From contig NZ_JALHRX010000003.1 of assembly GCF_023952475.1 (NCBI RefSeq), positions 248,001 through 312,000 on the forward strand: a DNA stretch of 64,000 nt, given 5' to 3'. The notes beneath the pieces were generated by a model that searched no databases, was not told the origin of the DNA, and was given only the letters and a program-made list of their open reading frames with translations. This DNA comes from Cupriavidus sp. WGlv3. Lineage in GTDB: Bacteria > Pseudomonadota > Gammaproteobacteria > Burkholderiales > Burkholderiaceae. The translations under genes and the position numbers were made by a program. Shown piece after piece: positions 52,909 to 61,969 of this stretch (its first letter is position 1; every line of letters starts with the position of its first letter).

Positions 52909-53526
52909 ATGCCCGGCCCGGGCCTGCCTGTGCGCGTGGCTCGCAGCGGCAGCGGCAGCGGCGCTGGCCCCGGGCCGCGCGCATTGCGCCGGCGCTGCCG
53001 CGGGCTGACGCTGGTCGAGCTGATGGCGGTGGTGGTGATGGTGGCGATCCTGGCCGCGATCGGCACGCCTTCGTTCGTCTCGCTGCTGCGCACCAGCCGT
53101 GTCGACAGCGAGATCCAGTCGATGGTCGGCACCCTGCAGCTCGCGCGCAGCGAGGCCGTCAAGCGCGGCTTGCCGGTCAGCGTGTGCCCGTCCGCCAATG
53201 GCACCGCCTGCCTGGGCGCCGGCAACTGGGCGGGCGGCTGGATCGCCTTCGTCGACCGCAATGGGTCGGGAACGGTGGACGCGGCACCGCCGGCCGACGA
53301 GGTGCTGCACTACCGCGCCGGCTGGTCCGCCACCGACACCTTCACCACGCCCGCCGGCGCGGCTTTCCTGAGCTACAACCGCGACGGCTTCGCCGTGCTG
53401 CCTGGCGGCGCGCTGACGATGACGCTGCGCACCAGCCCGGTGGCCGACGACGCCACGCGCTGCATCGCCATCAATATTGCCGGCCGGCAGACCATCCAGC
53501 GCGCCGGGGAGGGCGCATGCCAGTGA
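52909..53526 (+). CDS. fimT: Type IV pseudopilin, FimT/GspH type (cluster 2)
   Basis: A 205-aa FimT-type minor pilin. A rather long basic leader ends in RRRCRG^LTLVELMAVVVMVAILAAI, with the expected E at +5. QLARSEAVKRGLPVSVCPSANG is a strong GspH/FimT motif, followed by WIAFVDRNGSG and C-terminal cysteine. It probably primes pilus assembly. The start is unsure: ATG 52909 gives a 29-residue leader, and ATG 52849 adds 20 residues; the open frame reaches 52474. It overlaps the next gene (GGGGAGGG ribosome site inside its end). Confidence 0.82.
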   Translation: MPGPGLPVRVARSGSGSGAGPGPRALRRRCRGLTLVELMAVVVMVAILAAIGTPSFVSLLRTSRVDSEIQSMVGTLQLARSEAVKRGLPVSVCPSANGTACLGAGNWAGGWIAFVDRNGSGTVDAAPPADEVLHYRAGWSATDTFTTPAGAAFLSYNRDGFAVLPGGALTMTLRTSPVADDATRCIAINIAGRQTIQRAGEGACQ

Positions 53527-54080
53527 CCGGACGGAACTGCAGTCTGCACCGGCGCCGCATGGCGTGCGGACTTTCGCTGATCGAGGTGCTGATCACGCTG
53601 GTGATCACCTCGGTGGGGCTGCTCGGCCTGGCCAAGATGCAGGCGGCAGCGCTGGCCAATACGCAGATCGCGCGCGGGCGTGCGCTGGTGGCGCTGCAAC
53701 TGGAAAGCCTGGCCGCGGCGATGCACGGCAACCGCGGCTTCTGGGCGGCCGGCACGGCGCCGCAGACGTTCACGCTGTCCGGCACGACGGTCACCGACAG
53801 CACCGGCGCGCTCAGCGCCGCCGCGCCGGACTGCGCCAGCGTGGCGTGCACGCCGATCCAGATGGCCGCCTACGACGTGCAGCACTGGGCCGCGGATATG
53901 GCGGCCCATTTTCCCACCTATGCGGCCACGGTCAACTGCAGCAACGACATCAGCCGCCCGATCCGCTGCAGCCTGACCGCCACCTGGAGCGAGCGCTACC
54001 TGGCCTACAACCAGACCACCGCGGCGCAGACTTCGGCCATGGCCGCCACGCAAAGCCTGACGCTGCACGTCCAGCCATGA
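53517..54080 (+). CDS. pilV: Type IV minor pilin PilV (cluster 2)
   Basis: A 187-aa minor pilin. The leader MPVTGRNCSLHRRRMACG is followed by ^LSLIEVLITLVITSVGLLGLAKMQ, the typical PilV helix with E at +5 and the GLAKMQA extension. Two cysteine-bearing loops follow (DCASVACT and CSNDISRPIRC). It overlaps fimT by 10 bp and pilW by 4 bp (ATGA), so the operon is tightly coupled. Compared with the cluster 1 version it is full length and has the usual Gly at the cleavage site. Confidence 0.88.
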   Translation: MPVTGRNCSLHRRRMACGLSLIEVLITLVITSVGLLGLAKMQAAALANTQIARGRALVALQLESLAAAMHGNRGFWAAGTAPQTFTLSGTTVTDSTGALSAAAPDCASVACTPIQMAAYDVQHWAADMAAHFPTYAATVNCSNDISRPIRCSLTATWSERYLAYNQTTAAQTSAMAATQSLTLHVQP

Positions 54081-54844
54081 GAGCGATCCTTCGAATCCCG
54101 CCCCGCATGCCTCGCCGCATGCCTCGGCGCAGGTATCGATGCGCGCAGGCCGGTGTCTCGCTGGTCGAGGTGCTGGTGGCCATGGTGATCGCGCTGTTCA
54201 TGCTGGCGGCGCTGATGACAGTGTTCCTCAACCTGCGCGGCACCGTGCGCGACCAGGAGCGGCTGGCGGCGCTGCAGGACAGCGAGCGCCTGGTGATGAC
54301 GATGCTGGCCAACACGGTGCAGTCGGCCGGGTACTTCCCCGATCCGCTGACCCAGGTGGCGGCGGAGGCGTTGCCGGCGCTGGCCGGCAATGCCTTTGGC
54401 GATTTCGTCGCGGGGCAGGCCATCGTCGGCCAGTCCGGCGCCGATGGTGCCAGCGATACGCTGACGGCGCGCTTTGTCACCGCCAGCGGCGACGGCATCA
54501 TGAATTGCCAGGGCGCCGCCAATACCTCGGGCGCCAGTGTCGCCTACCTCAACACCTTTGCGGTCAATGCCGCCAACGAGCTGACCTGCGCGGTCAACGG
54601 CGGCGCGCCGGTGCCGCTGGCCGGCGGCATCACCGCGCTGCGGGTGCGCTACGGCACCGACACCAGCAACGGCGGCAACGTCGACACCTACCTCAGCGCC
54701 AGCGCGGTCACCGCCGGCGCACTGTGGGGCCAGGTGCGCAGTGCGCGCGTGTCGCTGACCTTTGCCAATCCCTTTGCCGGTCAGCCCGGCCAGCCGGCCA
54801 CGCTCGGCTGGACCCAGACCATCGGCCTGATGAACCGCCCATGA
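54077..54844 (+). CDS. pilW: Type IV minor pilin PilW (cluster 2)
   Basis: A 255-aa PilW-type protein. The 26-residue arginine-rich leader ends CAQAG^VSLVEVLVAMVIALFMLAALM, with the glutamate at +5. The next stretch (LRGTVRDQERLAALQDSERLVMTMLANTVQSAGYF) is highly typical of PilW. C-terminal region with FANPFAGQPG ends in the IGLMNRP type. The ATG overlaps the pilV stop and the stop overlaps pilX. It belongs to the minor-pilin set delivering PilY1. Confidence 0.9.
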   Translation: MRAILRIPPRMPRRMPRRRYRCAQAGVSLVEVLVAMVIALFMLAALMTVFLNLRGTVRDQERLAALQDSERLVMTMLANTVQSAGYFPDPLTQVAAEALPALAGNAFGDFVAGQAIVGQSGADGASDTLTARFVTASGDGIMNCQGAANTSGASVAYLNTFAVNAANELTCAVNGGAPVPLAGGITALRVRYGTDTSNGGNVDTYLSASAVTAGALWGQVRSARVSLTFANPFAGQPGQPATLGWTQTIGLMNRP

Positions 54845-55428
54845 CCCGCGCCCAGCCAGACCGCTTCCGCGCCGGCGCCGCGCCGCGCGGCTATGTCCTG
54901 ATCATCGGCCTGCTGTTCCTGCTGATCCTGTCGCTGCTGTCGGTGACGATGTTCCGCGGCTTCGGCCTGCAGGAGAAGATCGCCGGCAACACCCGCGAGA
55001 AGCAGCGCGCGTTCGAGGCCGCGCAGGGCGCGCTGCAGTACGGCGAGTGGTGGCTGGGGCAGGGCAACGGCTCCGCCGGCGCGGCCTGCAACAGCGTGAT
55101 CGACGCCAACGATCCGGCCAACCTGCAGGTCTGCGCCAACGCGCTGGCAGACCCGGCCAGCCTGCCGTGGACGCCGGCACGGGCGGATTACCTGCCGCCG
55201 TCGATGCGCCTTGCGACGGCCGGCAGCCCCGGCGGCCTGAACGGCGCCGACATCAACTACGCGCGCGCGCCCAGCCTCTACATCCACTATCTGGGTCTGT
55301 CGCCGGATGGCCTGTCGATGCTGTTCCGCGTGACCGGCGCCGGCTATGGCGGCAGCGACGGCACCGCCGCGGTGGTGCAGAGCACTTACCAGCTTGGCGC
55401 GGGCACCAAGGACCTCGGGAAAGAGTGA
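54841..55428 (+). CDS. pilX: Type IV minor pilin PilX (cluster 2)
   Basis: A 195-aa PilX-type protein. The leader MTRAQPDRFRAGAAPRG is followed by ^YVLIIGLLFLLILSLLSVTMFRGFGLQEKIAGNTREK; PilX proteins have no +5 glutamate, and QEKIAGNTREKQRAFEAAQGAL is the diagnostic motif. The stop overlaps the PilY1 start (TGATG), and the ATG overlaps the PilW stop. It likely forms part of the tip complex. Confidence 0.9.
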   Translation: MTRAQPDRFRAGAAPRGYVLIIGLLFLLILSLLSVTMFRGFGLQEKIAGNTREKQRAFEAAQGALQYGEWWLGQGNGSAGAACNSVIDANDPANLQVCANALADPASLPWTPARADYLPPSMRLATAGSPGGLNGADINYARAPSLYIHYLGLSPDGLSMLFRVTGAGYGGSDGTAAVVQSTYQLGAGTKDLGKE

Positions 55429-58400
55429 TGAGCCAACCTCCACGCCTCGCCGGCATTGCCGCCGCCGTCAGCACCGCCGTCAACATGCTGCTGGCAGGGC
55501 CGGCGCACGCCCTGGTGATCCAGGACAACCTGAACGGGGCGTCGTCTTACTATGACTGGGTGGCGCTGAATGGCGCGTGCCTGACCGCAGGCAACGGCAC
55601 CGGCTCGATTCCGGGCTGCGCCACGTCGAGCTTCACCTACTACCGGGACCGCAACTCGAAACTGGTCGGAGGCGCCAGCGGGAGCGTGCCGGATGCTGTC
55701 GGCTACGGCGCGCTGCGGCTGACCAACGGCGACACGGCCGAGGGCGCCAACGGCGACAACCAGACCGGCGCGGTGGTGTCCCGCTTCACCTTCGGCATGC
55801 AGGAAGGGTTGCAAGTCACGTTCTCCACCGTCACCTACGGCGGCGACAACCTGCGCGGCACCGGCGCCGACGGCATCAGCTTCTATCTCGCCGACGGCAG
55901 CAGGAGCCCGACTGTGGGCGGGCTGGGCGGCAGCCTGGGCTACAGCTGCTCCAACGTCAATGCCGCGTACGACGGCGTGGCCGGGGGCTATATCGGCATC
56001 GGCATCGACGAGTTCGGCAACTTCTCGAACAAGGCCGACAACACCGACTCGGGCCCGGCGTTCCAGGCCAACCGCATCAGCGTGCGCGGCTCGGGCGATA
56101 CCAACTGGGCCGGCCTGCGCGCCGCCTATCCGGCCTACTACCCCGACAACCTGAGCGCCAGCAAGCGCGCGCAGGCCGTGCAGAACACCTGTGCGCGCGG
56201 CTATGTGCAGGACTGGAGCAGCGGCAAGGACGGCGGCGACGTCAGGGGACGGCGGCTGGCCTACAACTACCGCATGCTCGGCATCAGCGACCTGCCCGAC
56301 AAGATCGCCAACCAGCAGGCGGTGTCGAGGCCGACGCGCGCCAAAGGCATCCCGATTGTCTATTCGCTCAAGCTGACGCAGAACGGGCTGCTGAGCATGT
56401 CCTACAGCTACAACGGCGGCGCAGCCACGCCGGTGATCACCGACCAGGACATCACGCAGGCCAACGGGCCGGTGCCGGCGGCGCTGCGCTTCGGCTTCGC
56501 CGCGGGCACCGGCGGCGGCAGCAACGTGCACGAGATCACCTGCTTCAAGGCCGAGCCGGTGGGCCAGTCCAGCAGCTCGGCCGGCACCAACGTGCAGCAG
56601 TCGGCGCGGGTCGAGGCGGGCGCGCAGGTGTACCTGGCCTACTACCATCCGACCAACTGGTGGGGCGAGCTGAGCGCGCAGAACCTGCTCTACGATCCCG
56701 CCACCGATTCGGTGTCGATTGCCACCGTGGCCAACTGGAACGCGCATTGCACGCTGACCGGCGGCCATTGCGCGGCGACCGGCACTACGGTGGTGGCGCA
56801 GGCGCCCGACAGCCGCAAGATCCTGACCTGGAGCGGCAGCACCGGCATCCCGCTGCGCTGGGATGCCAACCTGCCCGACGCGCACAAGGCGAAGCTGACC
56901 GCGGGCGACGCCGCGCCGAGCGGCGACCGTCTCGACTACCTGCGCGGGAACCGCAGCAAGGAGCTGACCGCGGCCGGCGCCGGGCTGTTCCGCAAGCGCA
57001 CCGGCGTGCTGGGCGACATCATCGATGCCAGCCCGGCCTGGGTCGGCGCGCCGTCATCGCCGTACAGCGGGCCGTGGACCGATGCCTTGTACAAGCGCGC
57101 CAGCCCGCCCGAGCCTGCCGGCAGCTATGATGCCTTCCGGCAAGCCAGGGCTCAGCGGCTCAACGTGGTCTATGTCGGCGCCAACGACGGGCTGCTGCAC
57201 GGCTTCCGCTCCGGCTACTACAACGCGGCGGGCGCCTTTGTCGGCAACGACGCCGGCAAGCCCAACGACGGCCGCGAGGTGCTGGCCTACATGCCCGGCG
57301 CGGTGCTCGACACCATCCAGTCGTCGAATGCGGCGCTCGCCTACAGTTCGCCGCAATACGTGCACAACCTGTTCGTCGATGCCACGCCAGGCACCGGCGA
57401 TCTCTACTACGCCGGCGCCTGGCATACCTGGCTGGTCGGCGGGCTGGGGCCGGGCGCGAACCGCGGCGGCCCGCTCGCCAGCAAGACCGCGACCGCGACC
57501 GGCGGCGCGCTGTACGCGCTCGACGTGACCGATCCGGAGCGCTTCGGCGATACCCCGGCGGCGGCCAGTGCCACGGTGATCGGCGAGTGGAACCACACGC
57601 TGCAGTGCACTGGCGACAGCGCGTGCGGCGACAACCTCGGCAACACCTATGGCACGCCCGTGATCCGCCGCCTGCACAACGGCCAGTGGGCGGTGCTGTT
57701 CGGCAACGGCCTGGGCAGCAAGAGCGGCTCGGCCGGCCTGTTCATCATGCTGGTCGACCCGGCCGACGGCGCGCGCAGCTTCCGCTATCTCGGCACCGGC
57801 TACGGGCCGCAGCAGGATCCGGCCGGCGCCAACAGCAAGAACGGCATTGCCTTTGTCACGCCGGCCGACCTCGACGGCGACCACATCACCGACTACGTCT
57901 ACGCCGGCGACGTGTTCGGCAACCTGTGGCGCTTCGACCTGACCTCGGACAATCCGGACCACTGGCGCGCCGCCAGCCGGCCGCTGATGCAGACCGGCGG
58001 CAAGCCGATCTCCACCCGGGTGGCGGTAGGCTCGGTGCCCGGCAACGGAACCGGCGCCGCGGCGATGCCGCGCGTGGTGGTGGCGTTCGGCACCGGCCGC
58101 CGGCTGGAGCAGACGCAGGGCAGCGAAGCGGTGTTCGAGCCCGGCGGGCAGGGACTGTATGGCGTGTGGGACTGGGACATGGCGGGATGGAACGCGGTGG
58201 CCGGCGCGCAGGCCCGCTATGCGTCGCTGGCCAGCGCCACCCGGCCCCTTTCCGCCGCCAACCTGACCCAGCAGTCGATTACCGCAGAAGGGCGCGCGGC
58301 CGGCAGCACGGTGACGGTGCGCACGGTCAGCGCCGGCAAGGTGTGCTGGCAGGGCTCGACCGCCTGCGCCAGCGGCAACAACAAGTACGGCTGGCAGCTG

Positions 58401-58802
58401 CCGCTGCCGTCGGCCACGCGCGAGCAGGTGATCTACAACCCGGTGATCGCCTACGGCATGGTGATCGTCAATACCACCATCCCGCCCAGTTCGGCGCTGT
58501 CGCAGGCGCTGTCGTGCAATGCCGAGGTGCCGTCGGGCTTCACCATGGGCGTGTCGATGGGCTCGGGCGGCGCGGCCGCGCAGTCGTTCTTCAGCAGCAC
58601 CAACAGCAGCACCTTCCCGCTGCTGAACAACGGCATCGTCAGCGGCATCGGCCTGAGCGGCACCGGCACGCCGTCGGTGGTGACGGCGAAGAAGCGGCCT
58701 TACCTGGTGCAGCAGACCGTTGGCGGCAGCGGCGCCATCACGCAGATCAACCCCGGCGCCAACGGTGCCGGCGCCCGCCTCAACTGGATTCGCCTGCGCT
58801 GA
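55428..58802 (+). CDS. pilY1: PilY1 pilus-tip protein with N-terminal L-type lectin-like domain
   Basis: A 1124-aa secreted pilus-tip adhesin. A signal peptide ends about AHA (residue 28). Residues ~30-400 resemble an L-type (legume-type) lectin: TGADGISFYLADG (145-157), GGLGGSLGYS (164-173) and GYIGIGIDEFGNFS (187-200) with metal-type D194/E195/N198. This replaces the usual N-terminal von Willebrand A domain. The C-terminal ~600 residues form the PilY1 beta-propeller: GANDGLLHGF (~583) and the calcium loop DLDGDHITD at 814-822, followed by YVYAGDVFGNLWRFD. PilY1 binds calcium to control pilus retraction and adhesion. Here the tip may bind sugars. The ATG overlaps the pilX stop. Confidence 0.88.
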   Translation: MSQPPRLAGIAAAVSTAVNMLLAGPAHALVIQDNLNGASSYYDWVALNGACLTAGNGTGSIPGCATSSFTYYRDRNSKLVGGASGSVPDAVGYGALRLTNGDTAEGANGDNQTGAVVSRFTFGMQEGLQVTFSTVTYGGDNLRGTGADGISFYLADGSRSPTVGGLGGSLGYSCSNVNAAYDGVAGGYIGIGIDEFGNFSNKADNTDSGPAFQANRISVRGSGDTNWAGLRAAYPAYYPDNLSASKRAQAVQNTCARGYVQDWSSGKDGGDVRGRRLAYNYRMLGISDLPDKIANQQAVSRPTRAKGIPIVYSLKLTQNGLLSMSYSYNGGAATPVITDQDITQANGPVPAALRFGFAAGTGGGSNVHEITCFKAEPVGQSSSSAGTNVQQSARVEAGAQVYLAYYHPTNWWGELSAQNLLYDPATDSVSIATVANWNAHCTLTGGHCAATGTTVVAQAPDSRKILTWSGSTGIPLRWDANLPDAHKAKLTAGDAAPSGDRLDYLRGNRSKELTAAGAGLFRKRTGVLGDIIDASPAWVGAPSSPYSGPWTDALYKRASPPEPAGSYDAFRQARAQRLNVVYVGANDGLLHGFRSGYYNAAGAFVGNDAGKPNDGREVLAYMPGAVLDTIQSSNAALAYSSPQYVHNLFVDATPGTGDLYYAGAWHTWLVGGLGPGANRGGPLASKTATATGGALYALDVTDPERFGDTPAAASATVIGEWNHTLQCTGDSACGDNLGNTYGTPVIRRLHNGQWAVLFGNGLGSKSGSAGLFIMLVDPADGARSFRYLGTGYGPQQDPAGANSKNGIAFVTPADLDGDHITDYVYAGDVFGNLWRFDLTSDNPDHWRAASRPLMQTGGKPISTRVAVGSVPGNGTGAAAMPRVVVAFGTGRRLEQTQGSEAVFEPGGQGLYGVWDWDMAGWNAVAGAQARYASLASATRPLSAANLTQQSITAEGRAAGSTVTVRTVSAGKVCWQGSTACASGNNKYGWQLPLPSATREQVIYNPVIAYGMVIVNTTIPPSSALSQALSCNAEVPSGFTMGVSMGSGGAAAQSFFSSTNSSTFPLLNNGIVSGIGLSGTGTPSVVTAKKRPYLVQQTVGGSGAITQINPGANGAGARLNWIRLR

Positions 58803-58807
58803 CCACC

Positions 58808-59266
58808 ATGAACCTGCCTGCCTTTCTCCAAGCGCGGCGCGCTGCCGCGGGCTTCACGCTGATCGAGCTGATGATCACGGTGGCGATCGCCGCGATCCTG
58901 GCCGCGATCGCCTATCCGTCCTACACGGAGCATGTGCGCAAGTCGCGCCGCACCGACGCCAAGACCGCCTTGCTGGATCTGGCGGCGCGCCAGGAGCGGC
59001 TGTTCAGCACGCAGAACGTCTATGGCGGCACGCCCGCCGCGCTGGGATATGCCGGGCCGGCCTTTCCGGTGGAAATCCGGTCAGGCGGCCAGGCGTACTA
59101 CCAGTTGACGGTGGTGGCGGGCAATCCGGCCACCAGCTATACCGCGACCGCGGCGCCGGTCGGCGCGCAGGCGGGAGACGACTGCGGCAGCTACACCATC
59201 AACCACCTGGGGCTGCAGGGGAACACGGGGATGCGCGCCGGCGTGGCGTCGGCGCAGTGCTGGTAG
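58808..59266 (+). CDS. pilE: Type IV minor pilin PilE (cluster 2)
   Basis: A 152-aa PilE-type prepilin. The leader MNLPAFLQARRAAAG is followed by ^FTLIELMITVAIAAILAAIAYPSY, the canonical pilin helix with E at +5. RKSRRTDAKTALLDLAARQERLFSTQNVY is the minor PilE signature, and two cysteines close the C-terminal D-region (DDCGS and the final CW). It is 5 bp after pilY1, ends the plus-strand operon and stops 15 bp from the convergent nrdR. Confidence 0.92.
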   Translation: MNLPAFLQARRAAAGFTLIELMITVAIAAILAAIAYPSYTEHVRKSRRTDAKTALLDLAARQERLFSTQNVYGGTPAALGYAGPAFPVEIRSGGQAYYQLTVVAGNPATSYTATAAPVGAQAGDDCGSYTINHLGLQGNTGMRAGVASAQCW

Positions 59267-59281
59267 CGGAAGACGCGGGCG

Positions 59282-59746
59282 TCAGCGCTTGCCGCTGCCG
59301 GCGGTGACTTCGGCCAGCACGTCCGAGAATTCGGACACGTCTTCAAAGCTGCGGTAGACCGAGGCAAAGCGGATATAGGCGATCTTGTCGAGCTTGCGCA
59401 GCTCGCGCATCACCAGTTCGCCGACCTGGCTGCTGGGGATTTCCTTCTCGCCCAGCGCCAGCAGCTTTTCTTCGATCCGGGTGATGGCTTCGTCGATGGC
59501 TTCGGCCGAGACCGGGCGCTTGCGCAACGCCAGGCGCATCGAATCCTTCAGCTTGGCGCGGGCGTAGTCCACGCGCGAGCCGTTTTTCTTGACGATGGCG
59601 GGGAAGAACAGCTCGATCCGCTCATAGGTGGTGAAGCGGCGGTCGCAGGCTTCGCAGCGGCGGCGCCGGCGCACGGCATCGCCGTCTTCCGACATGCGGG
59701 TGTCGAGAACCTGGGTATTGGAATGACCGCAAAAGGGGCATTTCAT
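59282..59746 (-). CDS. nrdR: Transcriptional repressor NrdR
   Basis: A 154-aa repressor of ribonucleotide reductase genes. The zinc ribbon has C3, C6, C31 and C34 (CPFCGHSN and [10 protein letters not shown]). The ATP-cone ([18 protein letters not shown]) follows. It binds NrdR boxes in the presence of dATP/ATP. In E. coli nrdR is upstream of ribD. Here glyA comes just before it on the same strand, and the pilin region separates it from ribD. The spacing to glyA is 155 bp. Confidence 0.96.
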
Positions 59747-59901
59747 GCCGGACCACCTTCAGTTGAACCCCATCGCCTTGTCCGTGTTGTCGTTCTGCGG
59801 CGGCAGGGCGGGTTGGCGAGGCCCGCGGCCCGCGCCGGAGGGGCGCGGGCCGCGGAGCTGCCGGCCGCCCATGCGCGTGCGCACGGGCGGCCTTGTCAGC
59901 G

Positions 59902-61149
59902 TCAGCCGTAGACCGGGAAACGCTTGGTCAGGGCCGACACCTGCTCGCGCACCGCGGCGATATTGGCGGCGTCGTGCGGGTTGTCCAGCACGTCGGCGAT
60001 CAGGTTGCCGACGATGCGGGCTTCTTCTTCCTTGAAGCCGCGCGTGGTCATGGCCGGCGAGCCGACGCGGATGCCGGAGGTGACGAACGGCTTTTCCGGG
60101 TCATTCGGAATCGCGTTCTTGTTCACGGTCAGGTGCGCCTCGCCCAGGATGCGCTCGGCTTCCTTGCCGGTGATGTTCTTGGCGCGCAGGTCGACCAGCA
60201 TCACGTGGCTCTCGGTGCGGCCCGAGACGATGCGCAGGCCGCGCGCGATCAGGGTTTCGGCCAGCACCGCGGCGTTCTTCACCACCTGCTGCTGGTATTC
60301 CTTGAACTCCGGCGTCAGCGCTTCCTTGAACGCCACCGCCTTGCCGGCGATCACGTGCATCAGCGGGCCGCCCTGGATGCCGGGGAAGATCGACGAGTTG
60401 ATCGCCTTCTCGTGCTCGGCCTTCATCAGGATCACGCCGCCGCGCGGGCCGCGCAGGCTCTTGTGGGTGGTGGTGGTGACGAAGTCGGCGTGCGGCACCG
60501 GGTTCGGGTAGACACCGGCGGCGATCAGGCCGGCGTAGTGGGCCATGTCGACCATGAAATAGGCACCGATCGACTTGGCGACCTTGCCGATGCGCTCGAA
60601 GTCGATGCGCAGCGCGAAGGCCGAGGCGCCGGCGATGATCAGCTTGGGCTTCTTCTCTTGCGCGAGCTTTTCCAGCGCGTCGTAGTCGATGTCTTCCTGC
60701 GCGTTCAGGCCGTAGCTGACCACGTTGAACCACTTGCCGCTCATGTTCAGCGCCATGCCGTGGGTCAGGTGGCCGCCTTCGGCCAGGCTCATGCCCATGA
60801 TGGTGTCGCCCGGCTTGAGCACGGCGAAGTACACGCCCTGGTTGGCCTGCGAGCCCGAGTTGGGCTGCACGTTGGCGGCTTCGGCGCCGAACAGTTGCTT
60901 GACGCGGTCAATGGCCAGCTGCTCGACGATGTCGACGTACTCGCAACCGCCGTAGTAGCGCTTGCCGGGATAGCCCTCGGCGTACTTGTTGGTCAGCTGC
61001 GAACCCTGTGCGGCCATCACCGCGGGCGAGGTGTAGTTCTCGGAGGCGATCAGCTCGATGTGGTCTTCCTGGCGCTGGTTTTCCTGCTGGATGGCGGCAA
61101 AGACCTCGGGGTCGATCTGGTCGATCGTAAAACGGCTGCGTTCGAACAT
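59902..61149 (-). CDS. glyA: Serine hydroxymethyltransferase
   Basis: A 415-aa PLP enzyme that interconverts serine and glycine with tetrahydrofolate. K230 in [14 protein letters not shown] holds [32 protein letters not shown], and GGHLTHG are standard motifs. Length equals that of the E. coli enzyme. The start at 61149 fits; 120 residues of extra upstream frame are inside the leader. nrdR follows on the same strand. The leader is long and folded and may be regulatory. Confidence 0.97.
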   Translation of the reverse strand: MFERSRFTIDQIDPEVFAAIQQENQRQEDHIELIASENYTSPAVMAAQGSQLTNKYAEGYPGKRYYGGCEYVDIVEQLAIDRVKQLFGAEAANVQPNSGSQANQGVYFAVLKPGDTIMGMSLAEGGHLTHGMALNMSGKWFNVVSYGLNAQEDIDYDALEKLAQEKKPKLIIAGASAFALRIDFERIGKVAKSIGAYFMVDMAHYAGLIAAGVYPNPVPHADFVTTTTHKSLRGPRGGVILMKAEHEKAINSSIFPGIQGGPLMHVIAGKAVAFKEALTPEFKEYQQQVVKNAAVLAETLIARGLRIVSGRTESHVMLVDLRAKNITGKEAERILGEAHLTVNKNAIPNDPEKPFVTSGIRVGSPAMTTRGFKEEEARIVGNLIADVLDNPHDAANIAAVREQVSALTKRFPVYG

Positions 61150-61564
61150 GGCGAAACTCGTCTGAAAAAAGGGAATCCGATTCAGGCATCGGGGGTAGGG
61201 CGCGCGGGGAAGGCTAGCGGCGACCGGCACCGGCGGCGGCTTGGCCGTCGGCGCAGGGCGCACCCTGCTTCCCATTCGCTGCCCAGGCGAGCGGCAGGCA
61301 TGACTCGCGTCAACGCCATGGCGTCTGGAAACTTCACGCCAGAGAACTTGCGCTTCCTCGTGGTAGTGCCCACTGACTTCGCCAGTCGCGCAAGATGGAA
61401 TGGTTGCGCGCAGTGTAGCGCGAGGCGGCTGCCCGCCGCAAGCCGTGGCGCCGCCAGCCAAGCGCTGGCAAGGGCTGGCGCGGGCCTGGCCAGCAACTTG
61501 CTGTTGCAAAGTCGTCCTGCGGGTTTACACGAAACGGGTATCGCTCTCCGTTACAATCGCGGCC
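61150..61564. other. Divergent intergenic region between glyA and ybgC with folded glyA leader
   Basis: A 415-bp gap. On the minus strand, TACACT (61412-61417) with TTGCGG 18 bp away may be the glyA promoter, giving a leader of about 255 nt. The leader can form GCAGGG-TGCG-CCCTGC (61253-61268) and CTGCC/GGCAG (61279-61297) hairpins. On the plus strand a TACAAT lies just before ybgC. Small open frames here are unconvincing. Confidence 0.5.
61552..61557 (+). promoter_or_regulatory. -10 box directly before ybgC
   Basis: TACAAT ends eight bases before the ybgC ATG, so transcription would begin at or within a base or two of the start codon. No Shine-Dalgarno sequence is present. No -35 hexamer at normal spacing; TTTACA is 22 bp away. 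Confidence 0.4.

Positions 61565-61965
<401 letters not shown>

Positions 61966-61969
<4 letters not shown>

Noticed and set aside
61196-61321. A small open frame of about 46 codons in the glyA leader, starting [13 protein letters not shown]
   Set aside because: There is no clear ribosome site, its end is Arg/Pro-rich, and it overlaps hairpins. It may be a leader peptide but the sequence does not support it enough.
61150-61330. Cobalamin riboswitch in the glyA leader
   Set aside because: The stretch GAATGGGAAGC followed by GGTGCG looks a little like the B12 core, but the rest of the core is missing and glyA is not a typical target.
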